Notes under the pieces: model-generated | What the model was told of the DNA's origin: nothing | What the model saw: the letters and a program-made list of their open reading frames with translations, nothing else | The model's database searches: none | Made by a program: the position numbers and the translations under genes | Shown here: positions 1 through 15,945 of the stretch, one piece after another | Position numbering within the stretch: position 1 is the first letter of the stretch | Layout: the number at the start of each line of letters is the position of its first letter | NCBI GenBank assembly: GCA_049999805.1 | Contig: JBNGIO010001886.1 | Location: 1-27,378, forward strand | Source of the DNA: Folioceros fuciformis | Lineage: Eukaryota; Anthocerotophyta; Anthocerotopsida; Anthocerotales | Length of the DNA: 27,378 nt | Direction: 5' to 3'

Positions 1-136
1 GTACCTTGGATACCTCCCAACAAGCGTCTGGCAGTTTGTTACGGATCGTCAGATACCCATGGCCCTTCTGCTGCATCTGTCTGCAGCCAACAGAAGTGAG
101 GAAGAGGAAGCATCATGACCCCCTCAGAGCTTAGCA

Positions 137-3100
137 ATGGTGCAGCTTTCCATCCTCGCGCCGCTGCTTCTGCTCTTCCTCCTCATCCACCGTCGTGCCG
201 AAGCTCTCGTCACTGCTCGAGGTGACGTCTTCTTTCTCCACGGTGCACCGTTTCCCCTCCTCTGCCTCTCAACTCTTGTTTGCCTCCTCTTACAGGCTTT
301 GTAAGCATCAACTGCGGAGGCACCGCGGATTTCCTGGATCCTGAAGGAGTGTACTGGAGGACCGATGCTCCAATCAAGGTCCGCCGCGCGGATGGATTGG
401 CTGCCAACATCACCACCATTCCAGGGACGAGACAGGAGTTGCAGTCACTCCGATATTTCCCGACCTCCACCTCTCCGGCCAAGAGTTGCTACATTGTGGC
501 AGCGCCTCCTCCTCCCGACACTACGGATCCTCGTGCAACAGCCTACCTGGTCCGCCTGGGATTTCTCTACGCCAACTACGACAACCTGAACAGCCCACCA
601 TCCTTTTCTGTCAGCCTGGACCGGGACCCCTGGGCCCTTGTGCAGCTGGAGTCTGGTAACGACCCTCTCTACATTGAGACCTTCTCTTTTCTCCAAACCC
701 CCACCACTGCAATCTGTTTCATCAGGCTCAAGGACACCCAAGCACCCCTTGTCAACTCCATCGAGCTTCGAGCTCTCCCATACGCATGGTACCCAGACCT
801 TTACGGCACTCAGCTCCTCCACCTGCACATGCGAGTCAACTTTGGAGGACCATCCTTGAGGTAACCCAGCCCCCGGGCGTGGCATACCGCTACCTGTCTT
901 TCAACGATCGTGAGCTGCATTGAGCTCACACCATGTCTGTTTGCTGTGCAGATTTCCTGTGGACCAATATGACCGAAAGTGGTCTAACTACTTAGATCTT
1001 TTCCCAAATCTGATAGACGTGCCGGTTGTGCAAACTTCTGCTTTCGTGGATGACGGTGGCAATCCACATCCCCCACCTGAACAAGTGATGACCACGTCGA
1101 TCTCAAGTCCTCATTTCTCCTTTAGCTTCTCGTCGGTTCCAAGCTTTCTGGTGAACGTAAATGCAACGTACAGAAGCTACCCTATCTTTTACTTTGTAGA
1201 TTACTCATCGTCAGGGCAAGCAGGTTCAGAAATCAGGCAATTCAGGATGAAATGCTCCAACCTGTTCGACCCCATAGTTATGAATCTAAGCTCAGTTCCG
1301 CCGTTAAGCTCTTTGGCCATAGACGTGCCTGCTGTCATCGGTTCATACGTTCAGGTCACTCCCCTCGTATCTCAGTGTGATCTATACCAAGATTTTCAGT
1401 CCATCAATATGTTGAATCCCACAGTCAGTGCTGCTGAACTTCTTCTACTCCAGGACAAAACTTTTGCTATCACTTCCAGCATTGATGGTATGATGTCAAT
1501 TTTGTTATGTTGGATGCATTGTTTGCAATTCTGAGGTTGATCTTCTGATTCTTCAAGCGACTTTCTTGTGTGCAGTTTCTGCATTGAGTGGATTAAGCAA
1601 AGAATTAAATTTTGAACGACTATGGCTTGGGGACCCTTGTTTACCTGCACCTTGGCAAGCCCTAGTATGTGTTGCAATATCATCCACCAATTTCGAAGTT
1701 ACCATCCTGTAAGTGTTTGAAGAAAATGGTGAGCTCAGCTTAAGTTTTGGCTTAAAACTCTAAATGCTAAACATATTTTAACTTAATAACTTTTTTTGTT
1801 AACATGTGATAGAGATCTATCAGGAATGAATCTGAGTGGACCCATACCATCAAATATCTCATTACTGCCTGCTTTAACTTCACTGTGAGTTTACGTAACT
1901 CATGTTCATAATCTGTTGTCTTGTTGTTGCACTAGTTTAGTTTACAAAGTGTCTATTTTAAATATTTTTTAGAAATCTATCCAACCACAAACTAAACTTT
2001 AATTTAAATGTTTTCTCAGGAATCTATCCAACAATCATTTTAAGGGTTCTCTACCAAATTGGTTGAACAACTTGACTCAACTTACTTCTTTGTAAGTATA
2101 TATATTTTAATTTAATATTTTTATAAAGATATTTTGAAGCTTTTTCTTTCTTTTTAATATGTCTCCATATCCTTTTAAATGCATTGGTTCAGAGATGTCT
2201 CCAATAATAATCTCCAGGGCACAATTCCGCCTTCATTAATTACCAAGTTGGGTAATAATTTTAGGTAGGTTATATTTTTAATAAATTTATAATCTAATTT
2301 AAAAAGAACATACTATGATATTCTAATCATCTTCTTGGCATTGACGTAGGTACACTGGGAATGATGGTTTAATTTACAAACCGCACAAAACGTTCAACAA
2401 ATTGATACTAATAATTGCTACATTTTCATTCCTTGCTCTGATAATTTGTATTATACTAGTTTTCTTGGGATATAAGGTGATCCTATCGAACTCTTCAACA
2501 AATGGTACGTCTTTCTTGGAAGGGACATTTGGAATTTAGTAATTACTGTTGCAAGGACAAAGAATAGTCCTAGCCTGACGTAAATGTGTGCAGGCCTTTT
2601 TGACAAGGAATACAGAGAGCTTCAAAGAAGGTTACAAAGTCAGGGAGCAAAAGCTCAACCCTTGTCACTTGCGAAAATCAAGCGCGCCACAAACAATTTC
2701 GAGAAGAAAATAGGCGAAGGTGGTTTTGGACCAGTCTATCATGGCACACTAGAAGACGGACAAGAAGTTGCAGTGAAGGTTTTGTCAACAAAATCTAGTC
2801 AAGGGCGACGTGAATTCTGCAACGAGGCAAGAGTATTGGGTGCTGCATAGAAAAACTCCTGCAGAAGAGGTACCCTGTGCAGAGAATGGTCTTTTTGACG
2901 ACACTTTGTCCGGCAGGTTGAGCTGTTATCTACAGTCCATCACAGAAATCTGGTCTCCCTACTTGGGTATTGCCAAGTCTTTGGAGACCAGATTCTTGTT
3001 TACGAGTACATGAAAGGAGGGGATGTCTATGACAGGCTTCACGGTAGGCACGGGTACTCTCTATATGACTTAGCTGCTCACTGACTTCACTGGTTCCCAG

Positions 3101-4379
3101 AACACCAGTTCAGTAATGTTTCCTTTGCAGGAAAAACAGCATCGGCCAATACACTCACTTGGTCGGAGAGGAAAAGCATTATCATAGAAGTAGCAGAAGG
3201 TGAGGAAGGTTGATCAAACTTTACCTGCATTGCGCCGTCCGTTTCATCCTGCTGAATTCCGGGATCCTCACCTTTATGCAGGTCTCGAGTATCTCCACCA
3301 GGGCTGCAATTTGTGCATCATTCATCGGGATGTCAAGAGCAAAAACGTCCTCCTTTCAGAAACAACGAAAGCAAAAGTGGCAGATTTTGGACTCTCAAGG
3401 CTCAAGTCCATTGAAGAGCAGGAGGCCACCCACATCACGACAACAGTGAAAGGAACCACCGGTTACCTTGATCCCGAGTAGGAGATCACAGCCCTGATCC
3501 CATGTTATCTCCACATGTGCCCCTTCTCACAAGTTTGCTGGCCTTCATCCTGACGGCATATTGTGTGTCACAGGTACTACGTCACCAAGAAGCTCACAGA
3601 GAAGAGTGATGTGTATGGATTTGGTATCCTTATGATGGAGATAATATGCGGCAGAGCTCCAGTTATTCGTAGCCTCCCAATGGAGCAGATGTATATTGCT
3701 GATTCTGTGAGATAAGCTCCTTTCCAGCAAGTCTACATTTCTGTCTTGATGAGCTGCGAAACAAATGGAAAGCATGTTGATAAGGATTTTGGTTGCGCTG
3801 CAGGTACGAACAGCTTGGAAGGCAAAAGCACTTGAAGACATAGTCGATCCCAACCTGCAGGGCAACTTTGAGGACGAAACTTTGTACAATCTTGTCAACT
3901 TGGCTCTGTGGTGTGTAGAGCACACCAGTAAACGGAGACCATCGATGACAGAAGTGGTGCAGGAGCTACGCCAGTTTGGTCTAGAGCCTTCAGCCTCCTT
4001 AAGCTGGAGCATGAGAAATATGAAGATTTGCAGCTGTGGACAGTTTGGATGTGACAACGAGGACCATCATCAATTTTCTAGCAGTGACTCCGAGTCCTCC
4101 ATCTCGGAGGTCTCCATTCAGCTCAGTATCCGCCAAGATGAGGAGACCTCTCCTGACGGTGAAATTTCATCCCTCCAGATGACTAACCCTATTCAAGCAA
4201 CCATCGAGAGAACCGGCAGCAACACTCTGCTCACAACAGCGATTGTTAAGGAGGACAATCAGGATTCCGTCTGCAGAGAGACCGTGGAATCCAACCTTGA
4301 GGAAGCTAAACACAGGGGTGGGAAGTCGATATGGAGGACATTGGGCAACCGGACATCCCTAATTTTCCACAAAAAATGA
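137..4379 (+). CDS. Malectin-like LRR receptor-like Ser/Thr kinase (copy 1), 14 exons
   Basis: Predicted plasma-membrane receptor kinase. My exons: 137-221, 296-860, 952-1487, 1576-1708, 1813-1884, 2020-2091, 2193-2264, 2350-2504, 2594-2826, 2917-3043, 3131-3199, 3282-3477, 3574-3706, 3804-4379 (3024 nt, 1007 aa). The ATG at 137 opens a signal peptide ([17 protein letters not shown]). Residues about 30-395 are malectin-like (FVSINCGG, then [11 protein letters not shown]), followed by the family's GDPCLP motif. Three 72-nt exons each encode one LRR (about 440-512). A transmembrane helix lies near 530-553. The kinase has GEGGFGPVY, the AVKVL lysine, [11 protein letters not shown] and a GTTGYLDPE activation segment, so it looks active and of RD type. 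A tail of roughly 135 aa follows. The intron at 2827 starts with GC. This is the architecture of plant LRR-RLK subfamily I. The ligand cannot be inferred. Confidence 0.9.
1973..1998 (+). repeat. Relic LRR exon start inside intron 5 of receptor kinase copy 1
   Basis: After an AG at 1971-1972 the sequence AAATCTATCCAACCACAAAC closely matches the start of the true LRR exon at 2020 (GAATCTATCCAACAATCATT), including its acceptor. The similarity fades after about 25 nt and no donor follows in place. It looks like a degraded duplicate of an LRR-coding exon left in the intron. Confidence 0.5.
2827..2916 (+). other. Probable GC-AG intron in receptor kinase copy 1
   Basis: The exon ends ...AACGAG, followed by GCAAGA, and the next exon starts after GGCAG. 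Removing 2827-2916 gives CNE-VELLS, the continuous helix-C sequence expected in this kinase family. The second receptor kinase has an ordinary GT donor at the homologous place (13884). An in-frame GT donor 6 nt downstream (GTATTG at 2833) would add Ala-Arg, so use of both sites cannot be excluded. Confidence 0.7.
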
Positions 4380-6834
4380 GAATTGCAATGACTGTGATCG
4401 TGAATGCCCACTAAAATGCGGAGTCCACGCACTGCAACGACACGACATTATTATGATACTTCTCTCCCCTTTTAAGACAAAGGATTACTTTACCCACCCC
4501 TCTTGTGTGTTGAACGCAGAGAGAGGTTCGGGGAAATGAGCAAATCCTTCTACTCAGAGCGAACGTGCTCTTGTGACCTTCGGGAAGCGTGCAAGGGTAG
4601 CACCGCGCCGGATGGATATGCAGGACACCCTGGCGTCACACTTGAATTCAGAATATATTCTACCTTCAGCTATTTTCGGCTAAAGTGCTCCAGTCACTAG
4701 TCGGGCTCCACAGGGCAAGAAAATGTACCTCTTACGCGGCAAGTACATCTATAACCCTTCGAGATTGTCAGCGAAGCACCAGCTTCGTTTCACATCATTG
4801 ACGAGGGGGAAGAGAAAGGAGCGAGAGGATAAAGACGGGAAGGGCTGCAAGCAAGACGGGAGGAGGGCAGGCTCGACCCCCAAGGGAGGAAGACAATGAA
4901 TTCAAGGCAATCACGCAAACACAGTGGCAAGAAATTCAACTCACAGAACAGGACAGCATTTTTTAGTAGAAGGTATACGTATATACAACATCCCCAGAAC
5001 CTGAGTGGAACCCAAGCCGTAAACGGGCTGCTTGTTAGGATCACACTTCTTCTTCCACCGTGTCGTCGGCATCCCGCATCGCCGGAAGGTATACCCTGTA
5101 CGAGGCCATGTCCTGTGTGGTAAGAAACCCGGGCAGCTAAATCTGCAGGTCCACCACTGGAGAACTGTGACTGCGACCATACTAGGCCTAGCCCTGAGAA
5201 CACAGTATCCCGGGCAGACGATGCGCCTCGCGGAATGCACTGTTCATCTACTGGACAGAATTCCGCATCGTCAGGGGCTGTAGCCGAGATACCCTAAACC
5301 AGAACGAGTGGGCCAGCAAGCGGCGCCTTTTCATCTCACACGGTAGCGTAGGAGGCCATTCTCTGCGCACTTGACCTGACCACCCATGAGATGCAACCAT
5401 AATTGAAATCAACAGTCGTGGACCGTCAACCAACTCATGTACAATCATCCGCCCGTTTTCGCCAGTCATCCCATCCCGCTTGGTACATGGTCGGGGGTAT
5501 CAGTAAAGACGGAGTGCCATTGCCAAATATAAGGATGCTGCAGACTGGAACTCATGATCTGAGGGTCCTGAGTGTGGCAAGTCACATCACCATTCAAAAA
5601 AGAATTCCAGGGTAGATTCTCGTCGTCGTTGCAGAATCATACTGTTCCCTATCAGACTGGAAAAATCTGCCTGGGGAAAGCAATCCTGTCCTGTCCGAGA
5701 TGACACATCCTATCAGGCCCTCCAGATATGAAGACGTGAGAGCTAGTGGAACACACAACAACAGAGTCCTATGTTGGCCCTATATGGTGGTCACTGCGTA
5801 TACTGTATATTGCCCTTACTGGTGATTCCTGTTGTTCCCAGTTCTGGAGCATCAGCACATCAGGTGGTCCTTTCATATGGTATCCCACTAAAGCTAATGC
5901 AGCAACGGCGAGCAGCATGTCCCACAGCCACCATCCACCACAGTGCCGTGGAATCCTTGGCTTCTAGACTAGCAAACTGCTAGCGGACAAGAATCAACAA
6001 GGGATCATTGAAGCACTGATCAAACCGGTATACCAACCAGCCGCAATACCAAGAGGACATTTCGTCAGTGTTCACGTGGGGCCCGGCTTCCTTCAGCACC
6101 GGCTACGGCGTACTTCACTCTCGCTTGAAAACATCATTTGTCAGCTCCAATCCCCATCAGCACCAACCCAACTGAGCCAACATCGCGTTGATGTCGCAAA
6201 ACAAAAGTGGGCCAGGGCTGAGTGGAACAATCCCAAACAAGTCTTCCCTTCCAATTGGCTCTTGCTGCCTTGAAAATAGTGGAAGTCACGGTCCCAGAAG
6301 CAGACACAGGCTGCACGGAATTCGTACTTCCATTATGGGTACTTTTTTGGAAGACTCCCCGGAGAATCACCCGTAAAGCTTCTTCGTCTTACCAAGTGCA
6401 ACTTCGTCAAAGTGACTGCACCAGCATTGTAAGTCCTCAATCAAGAACACCTCCTACATGAAAGAGCAGCCACGATATGACATTCAGCAGATGAGAAAGC
6501 TGCGGAAATTGCATCATACAAAACTTTGACGAGCAGTACTGCTGACTGTGTAAGGCCATAGGGGCAACTGAATTGAGGTCCTGGCTTTTGCCAGAAATCT
6601 GGAAAGAGCACCATGCTGCTAGCACAATTTATAGTTTTTGTTGTCTTGTGCACAGCACAGGACAGCAACCTCCACAGATGTGTGACTGCCATTGTAGCAA
6701 ACAAACCCACCCTGAGGGGGAGGCTGCAACCACTGGGTATGATAACCCCAAACGACACAATTCTAGTATGGCAGCGAGCCAAAAAGTATTTGCTTGCCAA
6801 ACAAATCTCTGAGACTGTGTCCTGTACAAAATGC
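4380..6834. other. Intergenic region between receptor kinase 1 and the NRAMP gene
   Basis: This stretch of about 2.45 kb lies between the converging 3' ends of the first receptor kinase (+) and the NRAMP gene (-). It should contain both 3' UTRs. Only short open frames without recognisable domains are present, and I saw no RNA gene, repeat array or transposon signature. No canonical AATAAA signal was found next to the first kinase stop. Confidence 0.5.
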
Positions 6835-8556
6835 CTAGCTATCTGACGACCTGACTGAATCTTTGGGAAGTTGCAAGCTCACTATATCCTCACGGGGGAG
6901 GCCGCCCCCAAACAACTCTACTTCATTTTGGTCAGCACCCGGATCCTCCTGCGCTCTCCTAGCCTCGCTCTCCTCCACGGGAAGCAGGTAAGTCACCTCT
7001 CTGTCTGTGCGGAATGCCAGATACCCGATTCCGGCCAAGTAGACAAGAATTCCAGAGAAGCCAATAATCCCCATGAAAGCCTTCCAGGCAACATGGATTC
7101 CGAGATGAATGAGCCAGCCGACGAAAGCCGTGGACAGGTAGTAGATGTTGACCGTCATGATCGCAAATCCAATGACCCAGGTTGTGACCGCAATCATCTT
7201 AGAGTTCTTGTGAGGCCCCATCTTGACTGCACTGCTGGTGAACTTGAGCAGCGGTAGCAGCGCAAAGGGCAGCTCGAAGGACAAAATCATGGAGGCTATG
7301 ATGATGAGCCTTCCAGCACCCTTGGAGCCCGAGATGATAGCCACAATCAAACTGGGCACGATGGCCACACACCTGGTCAACAAATTCCGCAGCCAGGGTT
7401 TGATCCGCAGGTTGAGAAACCCCTGCATCACAAACTGGCCCGCATAGGTGCCAGTGATGGTAGAGCTCTGGCCCGACGCCAGCAGGGCAATAGCGAAGAG
7501 AGTGGAGCTCCACCTCCCCAACACATTCCTGAGCAAAAAGGAAGCCCTGTTGAGATCCAGATCGTCGCAGTGGCTCCGGTTCTCCTCCGACAAGCCCTGG
7601 CTGCCGCACACCGCCCCGGACACGGAGATGACAGACACGTTGATCAAAAAGGCGAGGAAGAGAGCAAATGCGCTCTCCAGCATGTAGTACCGGCAGCCGT
7701 CCTTGATCCCTCGGAGGGAGCGGGGGATTTTCCTGGACAGCACCAGCGCGGAGTGGAGGAAGAGGTTGTGCGGCATGACCATGGCCCCGAGCAGCGAGAT
7801 GGCGAGCCCCGTAGCCCCGCTGCCCTGCAGCCGGGGCACGAACATGCCCTTCAGCACCTCCCCGGGTGCCGGCTTAGCGTAGCCCAGCTCCACGAAGAAA
7901 CAGCCCGCCATGGTGAAGACGAGCAAGGCGATGAGGATCTCCAGCTTGCGCACCCCATACTGCTGCAGCGCGAGCAGGATGAGCGTGCTGAGCCCCGTGA
8001 GCAGCACCCCCGCCCACACCGGGATGCTGAAGAGCATGTTGAGCCCGTACGCCGTGCCGATCACCTCAGGGATGTCGGAAGCCACAATGGCCACCTCCGC
8101 CACAACCCAAAGAGCGTAGTTCACCCGCCTCGGGTACTCGGCCCGACAATGCTCCGCCAGGTGCTTCCCCGTCACCACCCCCAGGTTGGCCGCCAGCATC
8201 TGGATGATGAGCGCGGAGCAGGACGCCACCAGGATCACCCACAGCAACTCGTACTGGTACTGAGCTCCCGACTGCAGGTCGCTCTCGAAATTCCCCGGGT
8301 CGATGTAGGCGATGGCCACCAGGAAGCCCGGCCCCAGGTACGCCAGGAACTGCTTCCATCCCCTCTTCTCCGGCACGTGCACCAGGCTCTTGCCCTCCTG
8401 CTCCTCGTCCCCCGCCACTGGCCCTCCTGCCACCGTGCTGCTGCTGCTCCTCTGCGGCTGCTGCTGGTTTTGCGGATGGAGAGGGTTTGTGCCGGAGAAA
8501 TGCGGCGGGGACACGCTGCTGCTGCCGCCGCCGCTGCGTCCCCCAAACGGAGCCAT
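6835..8556 (-). CDS. NRAMP-family divalent metal transporter, NRAMP2-5-like, intronless
   Basis: Proton-coupled transporter for divalent metals such as Mn2+ and Fe2+. Plant members of the clade it resembles act mainly on vacuolar or other endomembranes; location here is inferred. The single exon from the ATG at 8556 gives 573 aa, normal for the family. The metal-site motif DPGN lies at about residues 86-89 (in [14 protein letters not shown]), MPHN at about 261-264 and the conserved transport signature [13 protein letters not shown] follows; about 12 hydrophobic segments are visible. The NFESDLQ form fits the plant NRAMP2-5 clade rather than the NRAMP1/6 clade. The N-terminus is low-complexity (Gly/Ser, then [12 protein letters not shown]). 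The frame stays open upstream to 8646 but has no earlier ATG, so MAPFGG is chosen as start. Absence of introns contrasts with the intron-rich neighbours. Confidence 0.93.
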   Translation of the reverse strand: MAPFGGRSGGGSSSVSPPHFSGTNPLHPQNQQQPQRSSSSTVAGGPVAGDEEQEGKSLVHVPEKRGWKQFLAYLGPGFLVAIAYIDPGNFESDLQSGAQYQYELLWVILVASCSALIIQMLAANLGVVTGKHLAEHCRAEYPRRVNYALWVVAEVAIVASDIPEVIGTAYGLNMLFSIPVWAGVLLTGLSTLILLALQQYGVRKLEILIALLVFTMAGCFFVELGYAKPAPGEVLKGMFVPRLQGSGATGLAISLLGAMVMPHNLFLHSALVLSRKIPRSLRGIKDGCRYYMLESAFALFLAFLINVSVISVSGAVCGSQGLSEENRSHCDDLDLNRASFLLRNVLGRWSSTLFAIALLASGQSSTITGTYAGQFVMQGFLNLRIKPWLRNLLTRCVAIVPSLIVAIISGSKGAGRLIIIASMILSFELPFALLPLLKFTSSAVKMGPHKNSKMIAVTTWVIGFAIMTVNIYYLSTAFVGWLIHLGIHVAWKAFMGIIGFSGILVYLAGIGYLAFRTDREVTYLLPVEESEARRAQEDPGADQNEVELFGGGLPREDIVSLQLPKDSVRSSDS

Positions 8557-8843
8557 AACCGATCCTCGATCTGTCACGCCTTCTTCTGCCTCTCCTTCGC
8601 CTCCGATCGGCTGCCCCTGAATCGGGCAGAGATGGAGGAAGCGCAAGAGAGGGTCCGCGAACGCCGAGAGTGCGTGCCGCTTTCACGCGATCCACATCCC
8701 GGGATCGCGCAAACCTCCTTGGCCCCGGTGGCCGGAAGGAGGGGAAAGGCTCACATCCGCAATAGCATGGGAATAGGCATCATGGGCGGTCCAGTCCTGG
8801 CCAGGTCCTGCCTGCGAATGTCTCTCTAGATAAAGACTCGCTG

Positions 8844-8850
8844 TTTTATA
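8844..8850 (-). promoter_or_regulatory. Candidate TATA box of the NRAMP gene
   Basis: Read on the minus strand this is TATAAAA, set in GC-rich DNA about 290 nt upstream of the chosen ATG. It would place transcription start near 8815-8820 and give a 5' UTR of roughly 260 nt. This is a motif match only. Confidence 0.4.
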
Positions 8851-9048
8851 CCTCCTAGTCTATACGGGACAGCGAAGGTGAGAAGTGGGTTTGTGGCGAG
8901 CGGCAGTCAGGCAGCATGCGCCCGGCCCAAGCTGGTGCCCGCCGCGCGCGTGTCGCGAATCTTCCTGCGCACTCGGACTCGGCCCCAGACCAGACCCGGG
9001 TCTTGAGCCAATCCTTTGCCGTCGTCACCACTCGCACGGTAACTGGCA

Positions 9049-9073
9049 TTGTTGTGTTGTGTTGTGTTGTGTT
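9049..9073 (+). repeat. (TGTTG)n microsatellite
   Basis: About five consecutive copies of the pentamer TGTTG/TTGTG are visible in the region upstream of the NRAMP gene. The tract is short and probably neutral. Confidence 0.8.
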
Positions 9074-9281
9074 CAGTTCTGTTGCTGCTGGACAATTCAA
9101 GGACTTCCAGGACTGGCCCTGAAACGCCCTCCAACACACCCTTACCGGGTGCCACGTCGTGAGCGATCTCGAGTTTGAAACAGGAAAATCCTTGCAAGGG
9201 GTTTGCAGCCCGATCTTGGGTCTTCGAGTTAGGTAATTCCTGGAGCGCATTCCAACCAGCGCCGCGTCCTCCTGCAGCTTA

Positions 9282-9331
9282 GGGCGGGGGGGGGCCCTGA
9301 ACGTGGGGATGGATGGGTGGGTGGACGGATG
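9282..9331 (+). other. G-rich tract with G-quadruplex potential
   Basis: The tract has a GGG run, a nine-base G run, a GGGG run and two further GGG runs spaced by short loops, then GGAT/GGGT repeats. This meets the usual loose rule for G-quadruplex potential, although one loop is about 9-10 nt. It lies about 730-780 bp upstream of the NRAMP start codon. Confidence 0.5.
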
Positions 9332-10273
9332 GTGTGAAGTCGGGGTCCAGTGAAGTCATATTCGCCTACGCCCTACCTACACGCCAGGCTTGTCCAGGAG
9401 GAAGTCGTCCTGCGCATGCCCAGCAAGTGCAGGATGCGAAGAAGCCCTGGAATCGTCTGCCGAATCGCCCATTCGCCAAGTGAGATAACGAAAGATACAT
9501 AGAAGGGTGGAAGCCACACGCGCAAAATCCCCACCCGGATTCTCCTCCCCCTGCGCGCAAGGAGTGTGCGCCCCCGTGGATGGCGTTCATGGATATCGGA
9601 CTGGAGCTTTGGAAATCGGTCAGAATCCAAGCCCAGGTCCGATCATGGACGAAGGTAAAGTGCCCGTGCCCGTAATCAGCATCAATTTGCACACCGGATT
9701 ATCGCACACTGGTTGTACTGAGTTACGGCCAGCATCAATCAAGAGTTCTGGTTTGTAACAGGGACGAGAAGCAAGTAGGGCCTGTAGCAGCAAGTAGGCA
9801 AAGTACCCACAAAATGCGGAGACTGGAACGGGAGGCCTGTGGTTTCCTCTGCAGAATCTGCTGCCACATATTTGTGAGCTGTAAGGAGATGCGTGCTAGG
9901 CTAGCCCTACGGTTTTAAAAGGTAGGTGACAGGTTTACTCGTTGATCCAGTCAAGTGTCATACCACCCCGACGCAGCTCCACACACAGGTCCCAACTGAG
10001 GGAGAAGAGAGAAGCAGGTAGCTGTAGGCTTCACAGTGAAGAAATCCCTTCTTCCCCCATTCCCCCTTTGCTCAGCTTTCCACATCCGTGCCTCAGGATC
10101 GTCATCGGGATCGGGACTCATCTCCGCCGGACCTCGGCCTATGCGCGATTCAAATTCGCGGAAGGAGGAATGCTCGCGCGCACTCGAACGGCATCGCCAC
10201 GGGATCTGCTGCCCATTCCCCATCGGCGCCCATTCCTATGAGGGAGGATCCCCTGGAGTCGCGAGGATCTTCC

Positions 10274-15184
<4,911 letters not shown>

Positions 15185-15945
15185 CAAGGGGTCATACGCT
15201 TGCTCGATTCCAGGGCCTCTGGGGCACATTGCTCGCCATTGTCCTTGCTGTGTTGTCGTTCGTAACTAAAAACGATCTGTTTGCAAGCCGTTTGCCTTGA
15301 TTGTACTGTACTCCTCTCCGTGTGCTTGCGACTCGTAGCAATCCTAAACACTTTTCTCACCATCCATTTCTACAGCCTGTAATGCACGGAGAGGAGAGGA
15401 GTTTTGCCACAAAAAAACAGGCATGGCAATATTTTTTGTGCGCACAGTATTATGACGTACCAACAGAACAGAGTCCCCGGCACTTCTACTGCCAAACCTC
15501 TTACCCCAGAAATCACAGTCCATGGCTGAAGGCGAGTAGCCTCCGTCGGGGCGGAGGGAGGGGATGGGCTTCGTAGCCTCAAACCCTCTGAAGCAACAGC
15601 CCGCTTGACGTCCAAGCCACATCTGGTTCCTGTGGCCATCGAATTCAGCAAGGAAGTTGCAGCGCAGGGTAGCTAGACTCAAACCCAAACGTGAGGGTTA
15701 ATGTGGCCATCGTAAGGCGAGTTCGCAACGCGTGCGCGTTAGTGGAGAGTTGAAGTGCGTTCCACAAATGGTTTCCATGGCACGGGGTAGCGAGACTCAA
15801 ACCCAAACCTGAGGGTTAGTGTGGCCAGAGGCATGCGAGTTCGCAGCGCGTGCGCGTTACTGGAGAGTTGAAGCGTGTTCCACAAATGGTTTGCACAAAA
15901 AAGTGCTGATCGGAGTTTCGCGCAGCAACTGCACTGCTGGAATCC
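15185..15945. other. Region between receptor kinase 2 and the double-Dabb gene
   Basis: It should contain the 3' UTR of the kinase gene and the promoter of the Dabb gene, both on the plus strand. The only structure seen is the 118-bp tandem duplication listed separately. No gene or clear TATA box was found. Confidence 0.5.
15669..15892 (+). repeat. 118-bp tandem duplication in the Dabb-gene promoter
   Basis: Copies at 15669-15774 and 15787-15892 share an offset of 118 nt and are about 85-90 percent identical by eye. Each begins GTAGC(T/G)AGACTCAAACCC and ends TTCCACAAATGGTTT. Both contain a GCGTGCGCGTTA core. The second copy ends 53 nt before the start codon of the Dabb gene, so the array probably overlaps its promoter or 5' UTR. 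Confidence 0.85.

Larger units (their letters stand above)
8851..10273. other. Shared upstream region of NRAMP (-) and receptor kinase 2 (+)
   Basis: The NRAMP gene and the second receptor kinase are divergent, so this stretch of about 1.4 kb must hold both promoters and the kinase 5' UTR. It contains a short TGTTG microsatellite near 9049-9073 and a G-rich tract at 9282-9331. No protein-coding gene is supported. The open frames seen are short and lack domains. Confidence 0.5.

Noticed and set aside
6613-6846. Plus-strand 77-codon ATG frame with a signal-peptide-like start (MLLAQFIVFVVLCTAQ)
   Set aside because: It overlaps the 3' end of the NRAMP gene on the other strand, has no known family and no supporting context. 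A chance frame in the NRAMP 3' UTR is simpler.
8557-8646. N-terminal extension of NRAMP to 8646
   Set aside because: The frame is open but begins with TTG and has no ATG upstream of 8556. A TATA box near 8844 is compatible with the ATG at 8556.
7570-8829. Plus-strand 419-codon open frame opposite the NRAMP gene
   Set aside because: It is the GC-rich antisense shadow of the conserved NRAMP coding sequence. Its translation is low-complexity and rich in His/Arg/Glu.
10238-10273. Upstream in-frame ATG of receptor kinase copy 2
   Set aside because: It would place 12 mostly charged residues before the signal peptide. The ATG at 10274 gives a standard signal peptide, though 10238 cannot be excluded.
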